NCBI RefSeq assembly: GCF_018323885.1
Contig: NZ_AP024586.1
Coordinates: 1-64,000, forward strand
Length of the DNA: 64,000 nucleotides
Source of the DNA: Citrobacter amalonaticus
Lineage (GTDB): Bacteria; Pseudomonadota; Gammaproteobacteria; Enterobacterales; Enterobacteriaceae
Reading direction: 5' to 3'
Shown here: piece by piece, positions 56,870-64,000 of the stretch
Position numbering within the stretch: position 1 is the first letter of the stretch
How the letters are laid out: every line of letters starts with the position of its first letter
Notes under the pieces: model-generated
The model's database searches: none
What the model saw: only the letters and a program-made list of their open reading frames with translations
Told to the model about the DNA's origin: nothing
Translations under genes and position numbers: made by a program

Positions 56870-57837
56870 TGAAACGTGCTCCGATAATACCCAAATCTAC
56901 TCCAGCACAATCTCCTGCTGCGCCAGCGTCTGCTCCAGCTGCCCCTATGGTTGATTCTCTAATCGCCAGGGTTGGAGCAATGGCAAAAGGAAACATAATC
57001 ACCCTCCCCGTCTGTGGTCGTGATGTGAAATTTACACTGGAAACTATACCGGGAAATAGTGTTGGAATATCCACGAGAGTATGGGTTGGTAATGAGCGAG
57101 ATCAGGATTTTCTGACGGAAGAAGCGCTTGATGATCTAATTCCATCATTCCTGCTTACAGGACAGCAGAACCCTGGTTTTGGTAGGAGAGTCTCTGATTA
57201 CATAGAGGTTGCTGATGGCAGCCGTCGTCGTATGGCTGCGATACTTACTTCAAGTGAATATCGCATTCTTGTCGGAGAACTTGATGATGAGCAAATGGAT
57301 TCGCTCTGCAAGATTGGTAATGATTACAGGCCAACAAGCGCATATGAAAGAGGTAGGCGTTACTCATTCCGGCTGGAGAATGAGTTCAACAACAATATTT
57401 CCGCATTAGCCGATGCTGAAAATATTTCCCGTAAAATCATCACGCGTTGTATCAACACTTCAAAGCTGCCTCGTGATTTAATCACGCTCTTCTCTCATCC
57501 CGGTGAGTTATCCGCACGAGCTGGAGATAATTTGAATCGTCTTTTTAGTGATGATGAAGGCTTACTGCTAGAAAAAATCAGTGAACTTTTGGACAAACGC
57601 AAAAGTGGTATTGTGTTTGAAACAGAAGAAATCATTCAGTTTTTAACTAATGCTCTAAAGACCTCTAAAGTTAATGTGACACCATCACCACTCAACCGTG
57701 AGTTTGCTCCTGGAGCAACTGCGCAATACAAAGCAAATAGAATTGTATTTAACCTCGACCGTTCAAAGATTCCTCAGCATTGCATTGAACAAATTGAAGG
57801 CATTCTTGAAAAACTTCAACAATCTGGTTCAGTATAA
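56869..57837 (+). CDS. sopB: Centromere-binding protein SopB
   Basis: A 322-residue ParB protein with a Pro/Ala-rich N-terminus that would stimulate SopA, the central ParB CTPase-type region ([20 protein letters not shown]), the HTH ([19 protein letters not shown]) and the C-terminal dimer domain. It binds the TGGGACC-GTGGTCCCA repeats just downstream and spreads from them. Confidence 0.94.
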   Translation: MKRAPIIPKSTPAQSPAAPASAPAAPMVDSLIARVGAMAKGNIITLPVCGRDVKFTLETIPGNSVGISTRVWVGNERDQDFLTEEALDDLIPSFLLTGQQNPGFGRRVSDYIEVADGSRRRMAAILTSSEYRILVGELDDEQMDSLCKIGNDYRPTSAYERGRRYSFRLENEFNNNISALADAENISRKIITRCINTSKLPRDLITLFSHPGELSARAGDNLNRLFSDDEGLLLEKISELLDKRKSGIVFETEEIIQFLTNALKTSKVNVTPSPLNREFAPGATAQYKANRIVFNLDRSKIPQHCIEQIEGILEKLQQSGSV

Positions 57838-57874
57838 TTTTTAAAATTTCTATTTACTCTCATTATGTCTCATG

Positions 57875-57960
57875 ACGAACGGTCCCAGCCCTAAAACTGG
57901 GACCGTGGTCCCGACACCACAACTGGGACCGTGGTCCCAACACCACAACTGGGTGTCAAC
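57875..57960. repeat. Shortened sopC centromere
   Basis: Two SopB-binding palindromes, TGGGACCGTGGTCCC at 57898-57912 and TGGGACCGTGGTCCCA at 57924-57939, with half sites before (CGGTCCCAG) and after (AACTGGGTG). In F there are twelve such sites at 43-bp intervals; here they are only 26 bp apart. Confidence 0.85.
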
Positions 57961-58085
57961 GCAAAGTAGAAAGGGCACCTTCATTGCGAAACAGAAATGT
58001 CCTGTAATTTGCCTGAGCGGCTTCCGGCAGCTAAGTGCCAAAAGCGGACTCTTTTCTCAGCATGAATCAGAACAAATACCAGACG

Positions 58086-58946
58086 TTATATTATGCGCGC
58101 TGCAAACCGGCTTTCAGGTAATCCGGCAAAAAAAGGTGAACGGATACTGAAAAGTGCACCGTCATAGCTGGTAGGTTCAGCGAGACCCGAGCGTGCACTG
58201 GTACAAAAAAGCGCGTTCAGAGACGAGCCGCCAAGTACCGGACAGGTGGTCTGAATGGCAGGAGCAGACAGAACGCTGTGAATTTCTCCTGCAGGACTGT
58301 AACGAACAACCCTACTACCGCCCCATTCGGCGTTCCACAGATACCCCTGCGCATCAATGCAGGATCCATCAGGCGCGCCGCCGTCTTCTACTTCAGTAAA
58401 AATTCGCTGATTGCTGAGTGAAGGGTAATCACAACAAAAAATGCGTCCCTGCATGGAATCGCTGTAATACATGGTGCAGCCATCCGGGCTGAAGCAGATG
58501 CTGTTAGGTATGGCCACCGCAGGCAGACTCAGCGTCTCTGTTTCCAGAGTGGCTGCGTTCAGTCTGTGAAATTTGCCAATAGCCTGTAGGGGATTGCCGT
58601 CGTGCATTGAGCTGAATACAAAATTCCCTGCGCGATCGCAGCGCCCATCATTAATACGTGTCCCCTGGGCACCAGGTGAAGCAGCAATCAAGGTAAAAAT
58701 ACCGCTCTGCAGATCGTAATAGCCGAGGCGGGATTCAAAACCCATCAGCAGTACGTTTTCTTTCTCAGTCAGCGCAAATGAGCCGAGGCGTTCAGGTAAG
58801 GACCAGCGGCTGATTTCTTCACTGTCTTCCTGCATGGCGAGTAATTCACGGCCCTCAATATCTGTCCAGTACAGGCGGCGTGTTCTTTCACACCAGAGAG
58901 GACATTCTCCCAGTTCATTACTGACATGAGCTGCGATCGTAAGCAT
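58086..58946 (-). CDS. SMP-30/gluconolactonase-like hydrolase
   Basis: A 286-residue six-bladed beta-propeller of the SGL family: GECPLWCERTRRLYWTDIEG, the metal-binding Glu at GECP, RINDGRCDRAGNFVF and NSICFSPDG. Members hydrolyse sugar lactones or organophosphates with a divalent metal. It is last of a minus-strand cluster with a YdcZ-type permease and an amidohydrolase; substrate unknown. Confidence 0.83.
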   Translation of the reverse strand: MLTIAAHVSNELGECPLWCERTRRLYWTDIEGRELLAMQEDSEEISRWSLPERLGSFALTEKENVLLMGFESRLGYYDLQSGIFTLIAASPGAQGTRINDGRCDRAGNFVFSSMHDGNPLQAIGKFHRLNAATLETETLSLPAVAIPNSICFSPDGCTMYYSDSMQGRIFCCDYPSLSNQRIFTEVEDGGAPDGSCIDAQGYLWNAEWGGSRVVRYSPAGEIHSVLSAPAIQTTCPVLGGSSLNALFCTSARSGLAEPTSYDGALFSIRSPFFAGLPESRFAARII

Positions 58947-59023
58947 TGTGTTACCTCAGTGAGGCAGGGTTCCCTGCCTTAATGGATTAATTCCTGACGC
59001 TACCGGTGTATGATTTTTCTCTG

Positions 59024-59506
59024 TCAGTTCATGAAACGGTGTGACAGGCGATCACCAAAGAGCATGATTGCAAGACCGGCCAGCATGACCAGCATCCCAG
59101 CCAGTTTGAGCAACGAAACAGGTCGCCTTATGGCACCCAGAAGGCCAAAATGGTCAATCATATGAGACGAAAGTAGCTGACCGACAATCGCCAGGCCGAG
59201 AAGGGCTGAAAACCCAATTTTGGGCGCGAGCACGACATAGCTGAAAAGAGCGCAGGCCCCAATCAGCCCCCCCGCCAGGCTCCACAGCGGTTGAGAAGGA
59301 ATGGCCACAATCGAGGTGAACAGTCCCCCGCGCAAAAATGCGTAAACGCCAAGGCTGAATGCGCCGGCCGTAAACGAAAATAACGCAGCGGTAACAGGGT
59401 CACCTCCCAGCCCCCGGGCCAGCTGGCTGTTCAGGGTCGTCTGCAGGGTGATACCAAGACCTGCGGCAAAAGCGATGACGTAATAAATCATGCTCATACG
59501 TTTCAT
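59024..59506 (-). CDS. YdcZ/DUF606-type DMT family permease
   Basis: A 160-residue protein with five membrane helices, starting MIYYVIAFAAGLGITLQTTL, and QLARGLGGDPVTAALFSF typical of the DMT_YdcZ half-size transporters. It lies five bases after the amidohydrolase stop, so it likely exports or imports that enzyme's substrate or product. The start could be either Met in MKRMSM. Confidence 0.8.
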   Translation of the reverse strand: MKRMSMIYYVIAFAAGLGITLQTTLNSQLARGLGGDPVTAALFSFTAGAFSLGVYAFLRGGLFTSIVAIPSQPLWSLAGGLIGACALFSYVVLAPKIGFSALLGLAIVGQLLSSHMIDHFGLLGAIRRPVSLLKLAGMLVMLAGLAIMLFGDRLSHRFMN

Positions 59507-59511
59507 ACCTG

Positions 59512-60909
59512 TCAGTGAGTCTGCGCCGGCGGCAGGAAGGTCTCTGCAAAAATGTCTGGCTCATACCCGGCAGCGGCAAACAAATGCGCCCGGGATTCAT
59601 CAATCGCTGCGTGAAGACGCGCGCTGTCCACGCCCACGACTTTGCCATGCTGCTTGAAGATGCGTCCGCCGATCATGACGGTATCGATGTTGCTTCGCTC
59701 CGTTGCATGCACCACGGTGCCGAAAGCATTCCCGTTCGGGTAGAGATTGATATCGCCAGCGTTAATCAGGATAAGGTCTGCCTGTTTGCCTGGCGTCAGG
59801 CTGCCAATTTTGTCCTGCAACCCTGCACAGGCTGCGCCATCGACAGTCGCGGCTTTAAGGAGCTGCGCTGCCGGCAGCGTTTTCAGCGAGTGGGGTGAAT
59901 CGCAGCAGTGCTGCTGGTGCATGCCCATTACCCTTTGCAGGTAAAAGGCCACACGCATTTCCATAAACATATCGGTACTGTAAGACGTTTCGTTATCAAC
60001 ACTCAGGCCCGGGTTGATACCATGACGCTGCGCGGCTTCAATGGCGAACATCCCGCTTTTAATGCCATAGTGCGAATCGGAACGGGGGCAGACGTTTACC
60101 CGTACACCGGCTTTGCGCAGGATGTCCCATCCCTCATCGGGCAGCGCCGTGCAGTGATTGAAAATATTGTCCGGCCCCAACAGCCCCTGCTGATGCAGTG
60201 ATTCAAGTTCAGAGGCCATCTCAGCACCGAAGAATTCTGTGACGATTGGTAGTCCCAGCCTACGCGCCTCCGCCCACAGTTCCGGCTCCAGCTGGGCCAT
60301 GACACCCAGAGAGACAAGTCCTTCAGGGTTGTTTTTGAAATACTTCTCCTGCAGGCGCTGCCAGTTACCGGGCCAGTGCGCTCTGTCCCATTCGCCTGCA
60401 ACGGGTGCCCCGGAGGCGTGGATAGCACGAATGCCCGAATCCAGCAGCGCCTCTACGGCGGCATCAGAGTGTGCAGCGGTGCGACTGTTGTGGGAATTAT
60501 CAATGACGGTGGTGATACCCGCATCAATTGCGCCCAGGGCAGTAAGCAGGTTACCCACATAAATATCGGCAGGGCGATAATATTTGGCGAAAGAGAAATG
60601 CGTGGCGTTGCTGTAGTCATCCAGACAGGTTGCATTAGGGTTGATACGACGCAACTGGCCTTCCCATGAGTGACGATGTGAATCCACCATACCCGGCATG
60701 GCAATCATGTTCGTGGCATCTATCACGTGGGCATCCTGCGCGTCCAGGTTCTGACCCACGGCAGTGATGGTTGAACCACGAATAAGGATGTCGCCGTGCT
60801 CAATGTTGCCCACGTTGTCATCCATGCTCAGGATCGTTGCGCCCCGAATCAATGTTAACGGTGGGTTTGCAGTCTGGTTATTCACAATATTTCTGATGTA
60901 ATCGTTCAT
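59512..60909 (-). CDS. Amidohydrolase of the ATZ/TRZ (deaminase) type
   Basis: A 465-residue metal-dependent hydrolase from ATG 60909 (MNDYIRNIVNNQ). A beta-sandwich start (LIRGATILSMDDN) and TIM-barrel metal site HRHSWEG in place of HxH are followed by later His (FNHCTALPDEG) and Asp (LSVDNETSY). The C-terminus has GSLTPGKQADLILIN. Family members deaminate or dechlorinate ring nitrogen compounds. Divergent from a LysR gene that probably controls it. Confidence 0.83.
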   Translation of the reverse strand: MNDYIRNIVNNQTANPPLTLIRGATILSMDDNVGNIEHGDILIRGSTITAVGQNLDAQDAHVIDATNMIAMPGMVDSHRHSWEGQLRRINPNATCLDDYSNATHFSFAKYYRPADIYVGNLLTALGAIDAGITTVIDNSHNSRTAAHSDAAVEALLDSGIRAIHASGAPVAGEWDRAHWPGNWQRLQEKYFKNNPEGLVSLGVMAQLEPELWAEARRLGLPIVTEFFGAEMASELESLHQQGLLGPDNIFNHCTALPDEGWDILRKAGVRVNVCPRSDSHYGIKSGMFAIEAAQRHGINPGLSVDNETSYSTDMFMEMRVAFYLQRVMGMHQQHCCDSPHSLKTLPAAQLLKAATVDGAACAGLQDKIGSLTPGKQADLILINAGDINLYPNGNAFGTVVHATERSNIDTVMIGGRIFKQHGKVVGVDSARLHAAIDESRAHLFAAAGYEPDIFAETFLPPAQTH

Positions 60910-61042
60910 CTGAACAGCCTCTTTCTTAGCAATGTGAGAAACGATACGTGGCTCGATTAAAGTGAAAAAGATTCTTAAACTGTTTTCATAATTCATAATT
61001 CACGAATAATAATTTTCACTGATTATCGGCTGAGAGGAAGAA

Positions 61043-61948
61043 ATGGATCGCATTCAGGCTATGCAGATCTTTTTACGCGTGGCTGAAGCCGGGAGCTTCG
61101 TACGGGCAGCAGAAACGCTTTCACTGCCCTCATCGACGGTTACCAGCACGATAAAAAGTCTTGAGAAGTATTTGCAGGTTCGCCTGCTTAACCGGACAAC
61201 GAGGCGGGTCAGCCTTACCCCTGAAGGTATGCAGTATCTCGGTGAGTGCAGGGAAATACTTTCCTTAATCGAACATGCAGAATCCGGGCTGAAGGATGCC
61301 GGAAGGCGGCCACAGGGACGTTTACGCGTTGATATGCCGGGCGGGATAGCCCATTTCATCGTTATGCCAAACCTGAAAGATTTTTACCGGCTTTATCCGG
61401 ATATTTACCTGATGATTGGCGTCAGCGACAGACAGGTGAATCTGGTTCAGGAGGGCGTTGACTGCGTGATCAGAACGGGAGAGCTTAATGACTCTACGCT
61501 TGTGGCCCGCCCACTTGGCCGGTTTCGGTGGATCACCTGTGCCTCTCCTGACTATCTCAAGGAATATGGTATTCCTCAAACCCCGGATGATTTGTCAGAG
61601 CATCGGGCCATCCACTATTTTTCCGGCTCGGGCAGGCGCACAGACGAGCTGCATTTCCTGCGTGGCACCGAAAATTTGTACGTGCCTGTAACTGGAAACG
61701 CAGCCGTTAACGAAACGGGACTCTACATTAAAATGTGTCTTGAAGGTTTTGGGCTGGCACAGCTGGCAGAAAGTATTGTTTCTGAGGATCTTCAGAAAGG
61801 CAGGCTTGTTGAAGTTCTGGATGACTGGCAACCGCCATCAGTTCCGGTCACATTGCTTTATCCGCATCAGCGGTTTCTTTCTCCAGCGATTCGCGCTTTT
61901 GCTGACTGGGTTGCCGGACTATTCCAAAAGGGTGACGTCCGGGGGTGA
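61043..61948 (+). CDS. LysR-type regulator of the amidohydrolase cluster
   Basis: A 301-residue LTTR: HTH SFVRAAETLSLPSSTVTSTI and substrate-binding domain starting GRLRVDMPGGIAHF. Of the group that includes DsdC/YafC-like regulators. Divergent from the amidohydrolase across a 133-base AT-rich spacer carrying ATAATTCACGAATAAT. Confidence 0.87.
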   Translation: MDRIQAMQIFLRVAEAGSFVRAAETLSLPSSTVTSTIKSLEKYLQVRLLNRTTRRVSLTPEGMQYLGECREILSLIEHAESGLKDAGRRPQGRLRVDMPGGIAHFIVMPNLKDFYRLYPDIYLMIGVSDRQVNLVQEGVDCVIRTGELNDSTLVARPLGRFRWITCASPDYLKEYGIPQTPDDLSEHRAIHYFSGSGRRTDELHFLRGTENLYVPVTGNAAVNETGLYIKMCLEGFGLAQLAESIVSEDLQKGRLVEVLDDWQPPSVPVTLLYPHQRFLSPAIRAFADWVAGLFQKGDVRG

Positions 61949-62073
61949 AATCACCGCATGAAAAACTTATCCCGAAGTATGAATTATCATGCAGATGTCG
62001 GGCAGGGTTGATCCTTTACCCTTCCCCCGGAAATGACAAGCCCTGTTCTGAAAACATCGGGCGTTGCCCTGGT

Positions 62074-62655
62074 TCAGGAATATGTCGCAATCAGGTGTTC
62101 GCTGAAACGGTGGATTTCATTTTCCACATCCGGCGATTTGACCACATCATTAGTGATGAAAGTGGGCAAAGGAACCATGCCAAGGAACTGGTTTAACTTA
62201 TGAAATTGAAGATACAACCCGTCCACACCCTGACCCTCAAAGAACTGTTCCGGATCGGTAAAGGCTTCCAGCGGGGCATTCCAGGTCAGGGACAGCATGT
62301 ATTTTTTGTTCTGAAGAAGCCCGCCCGATCCGTACTTTTTTGAGTCATCAGAACGTGTACGGCCATCACTTTCATAGAGGGCCCCCTGGCCCGCCGTAAA
62401 TACCTCATCGACCCATTTTTTTACCGTCCAAGGTTCACCCATCCACCATCCGGGCATCTGATAAATCAATACATCGCTGCTTAGGATTTTGGTGATCTCG
62501 TCCTGCGGTTCAAATTCGCAGTCAGCCTTCGTTACGGAGACGTTGTGCCCAAGCTTGCTCAGCACCTTACGCGCAGTATTGACATAGAGCTCGTTTAGCT
62601 CGCCTCTGGCGAAGTTAAAACTTTTAGCGCCACTGATAATCAAAATATTACCCAT
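62074..62655 (-). CDS. mdaB: NAD(P)H quinone oxidoreductase, MdaB-like
   Basis: A 193-residue flavodoxin-fold protein: ILIISGAKSFNFARGELN, the flavin loop YQMPGWWMGEPW and KYMLSLTWNAP. MdaB reduces quinones by two electrons and protects from oxidative and drug stress. It follows the MFS exporter gene on the same strand by 72 bases. Confidence 0.85.
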   Translation of the reverse strand: MGNILIISGAKSFNFARGELNELYVNTARKVLSKLGHNVSVTKADCEFEPQDEITKILSSDVLIYQMPGWWMGEPWTVKKWVDEVFTAGQGALYESDGRTRSDDSKKYGSGGLLQNKKYMLSLTWNAPLEAFTDPEQFFEGQGVDGLYLQFHKLNQFLGMVPLPTFITNDVVKSPDVENEIHRFSEHLIATYS

Positions 62656-62727
62656 AAAAATTATGCCTTTTCATAGTATTAGAAGCTGAATATTTAAAAC
62701 AATCTTCTGCTTTAGCGACGGCAACGG

Positions 62728-63918
62728 TTACCCTGCCGAGGCGGCAGGTTCGAGGCAGACGTTGCGTCCTGCGGCCAGTCCGGTACAGGCACCGGCCACC
62801 GTTATTGCAGCGGTCATCAGCAACGGTACTGTCCAGCCACCGGACCAATCGTGGACTTTACCCAGCAACAGGGGACCCATCGCGGCCATCAGATAGCCCA
62901 CACATTGCGCCATGCCTGACAGTGCCGCAGCGTCGCCCGCATTTGTTGTCCGCAATCCGATGAAGGTCAGACCCAGCATCATGCTGGCACCGCAGCCAAA
63001 TCCCAGAATGGCAGCCCACAGCATCGACAGGCCTGGTGTATATAACATTCCGATAAGGGAAATTCCCGACAGCAGACTGACAACAACGGCCGCCAGTTTC
63101 TGATCCTTAAGACGACGCAGCGTGGCCGCCAGTATCAGCCCGGGTATCGCGGTGGTGAACTGCAGCATCCCGTGTACAGCGCCTGCCCTTTCGGGAGAGA
63201 TGCCATTATCCGTAAGAATGGCCGGCAGCCATCCCACTGCCACGTAAAACGGCATGGCATTCAGCCCCATAAATAAAGTTACCTGCCATGCCAGGGGAGA
63301 GGTCCAGACTGAAACACTCGTGGTCTGATTCTGACCTGAGAGCCTGAGCTTCTGATGATTGATCAATTGCGGAAACCAGATAATCAGGGCAAGCGCTGGT
63401 GCTACCACCAGGAGGGCGAGCGCAGTATTCCAGCCAAGGTGTTGTGCAAGAGGAATGATAATGGCCGAACCCACTGCTCCAGCAGCCCCCATTGTGATGG
63501 AATAGGCACCCGTCATTGAGGCGACATTTCCGGCGAAGTCACGCTTGATAAGGCCTGGCAGCAGGACATTCCCCAGAGCGATACCGGTACCGATAAGTAT
63601 CGTTCCGACATATAGCGCCCACATGCTGCCTGCAGAACGCAGCAGAATACCCACCGAAATAACCATCAGTGCGCAGAAAAGGGTGCGCTCCAGACCAAAT
63701 CGACGGGCAATGGTCGCGCTCAAAGGCGAGAACACAGCAAAGGCAAATAACGGCAATGAGTTAAGCCATCCAACTGACGTTATACTCAGTTGAAAATGAT
63801 CCTGAATGAGCGTTATAACCGGTGATATTGAAGTAAAAGGAAACCGCAGGTTGATGGCGATGAAAAGAATTCCTGACACAAGGGCGACAGAGTGCCACTT
63901 GCTTTTTGTATCTGACAT
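62728..63918 (-). CDS. MFS transporter, CynX/NimT type
   Basis: A 396-residue protein with 12 helices: ISPVITLIQDHFQLSITSVG near the start, the loop-2/3 motif ATIARRFGLERT, and a second half opening WQVTLFMGLNAMPFY. It resembles the CynX (cyanate) and NimT (nitroimidazole) subfamily. Probably an exporter of small toxic anions or aromatics, paired with mdaB. The start MSDTKSKW is near the window end with its promoter to the right. Confidence 0.85.
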   Translation of the reverse strand: MSDTKSKWHSVALVSGILFIAINLRFPFTSISPVITLIQDHFQLSITSVGWLNSLPLFAFAVFSPLSATIARRFGLERTLFCALMVISVGILLRSAGSMWALYVGTILIGTGIALGNVLLPGLIKRDFAGNVASMTGAYSITMGAAGAVGSAIIIPLAQHLGWNTALALLVVAPALALIIWFPQLINHQKLRLSGQNQTTSVSVWTSPLAWQVTLFMGLNAMPFYVAVGWLPAILTDNGISPERAGAVHGMLQFTTAIPGLILAATLRRLKDQKLAAVVVSLLSGISLIGMLYTPGLSMLWAAILGFGCGASMMLGLTFIGLRTTNAGDAAALSGMAQCVGYLMAAMGPLLLGKVHDWSGGWTVPLLMTAAITVAGACTGLAAGRNVCLEPAASAG

Positions 63919-64000
63919 ATCTCACACGTTCTCTGAAAAAGAATGACTTTAAGGAACATGTGCATTACAAAATATAGATATTAAGACAACATATTGCTAA

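Noticed and set aside
57898..57939. TGGGACC palindromes as transposon ends
   Set aside because: They match the SopB-binding site of F sopC and directly follow sopB.
1..64000. tRNA, rRNA or integron cassettes
   Set aside because: No tRNA-like cloverleaf, rRNA segment, attC site or IntI gene was noticed on reading.

Overview
The window reads as part of a large mosaic IncF-type resistance plasmid from an Enterobacteriaceae host of the Enterobacter/Klebsiella kind. The backbone evidence is an IncFII(K/pECLA)-like RepA with an antisense copy-control RNA, a RepFIB-family initiator between two iteron fields, an F-like SopA/SopB partition operon with a shortened sopC, a TraX relic and a ResD-type tyrosine recombinase. 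Functional names come from recognising protein families by eye; no database search was run.

Layout. 1-6.1 kb: a TerY-P-type stress operon (three vWA proteins, one TerD-fold protein, a PP2C-like phosphatase, a protein-kinase-like protein). 6.1-8.3 kb: decayed DNA and a signal-less DsbA-like gene. 8.3-11.2 kb: IncFII-type replicon and traX. 11.6-16.5 kb: poorly characterised backbone genes (DUF6884-like, DUF4145, ribbon-helix-helix). 16.6-19.8 kb: a small TIR-like candidate defence module. 19.8-20.4 kb: parDE. 20.5-43.8 kb: the copper/silver island, with pcoABCDRSE, a pcoF/pcoG-like pair, and sil P-G-A-B-F-C / R-S-E plus a DUF305 protein. 43.8-45.6 kb: an OLD-family nuclease. 46-49.5 kb: LysR remnant, Atu4866-like, DUF1471, SDR, LysR and a broken vapC. 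49.7-58 kb: ResD operon, a decayed second ResD copy, RepFIB replicon, sopABC. 58-64 kb: a metabolic cluster (SMP-30, YdcZ-type permease, amidohydrolase, LysR) plus mdaB and an MFS exporter.

How the genes work together. PcoRS and SilRS are two-component systems facing perfect inverted-repeat boxes in front of pcoA, silC and silE. PcoA/B/C/D oxidise, bind and move copper. SilCBA with SilF pumps Ag(+)/Cu(+) out of the periplasm, and SilE, PcoE and a third related protein buffer metal there. SilP, the cytoplasmic exporter, is split by an IS1111-group element. Removing exactly 1327 bp restores its frame, and the rejoined target carries the 12-bp core of a Tn21-type terminal repeat.

The most unusual structure is a non-coding motif array of about 102 bp. 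It occurs three times with identical internal spacing (19.65, 45.97 and 49.66 kb) and partially at 16.6 kb. The copies lie at borders between cargo modules and backbone, like recombination or protein-binding sites. The TIR/DUF4238-like/HTH module between two of them is the best candidate for an undescribed defence system.
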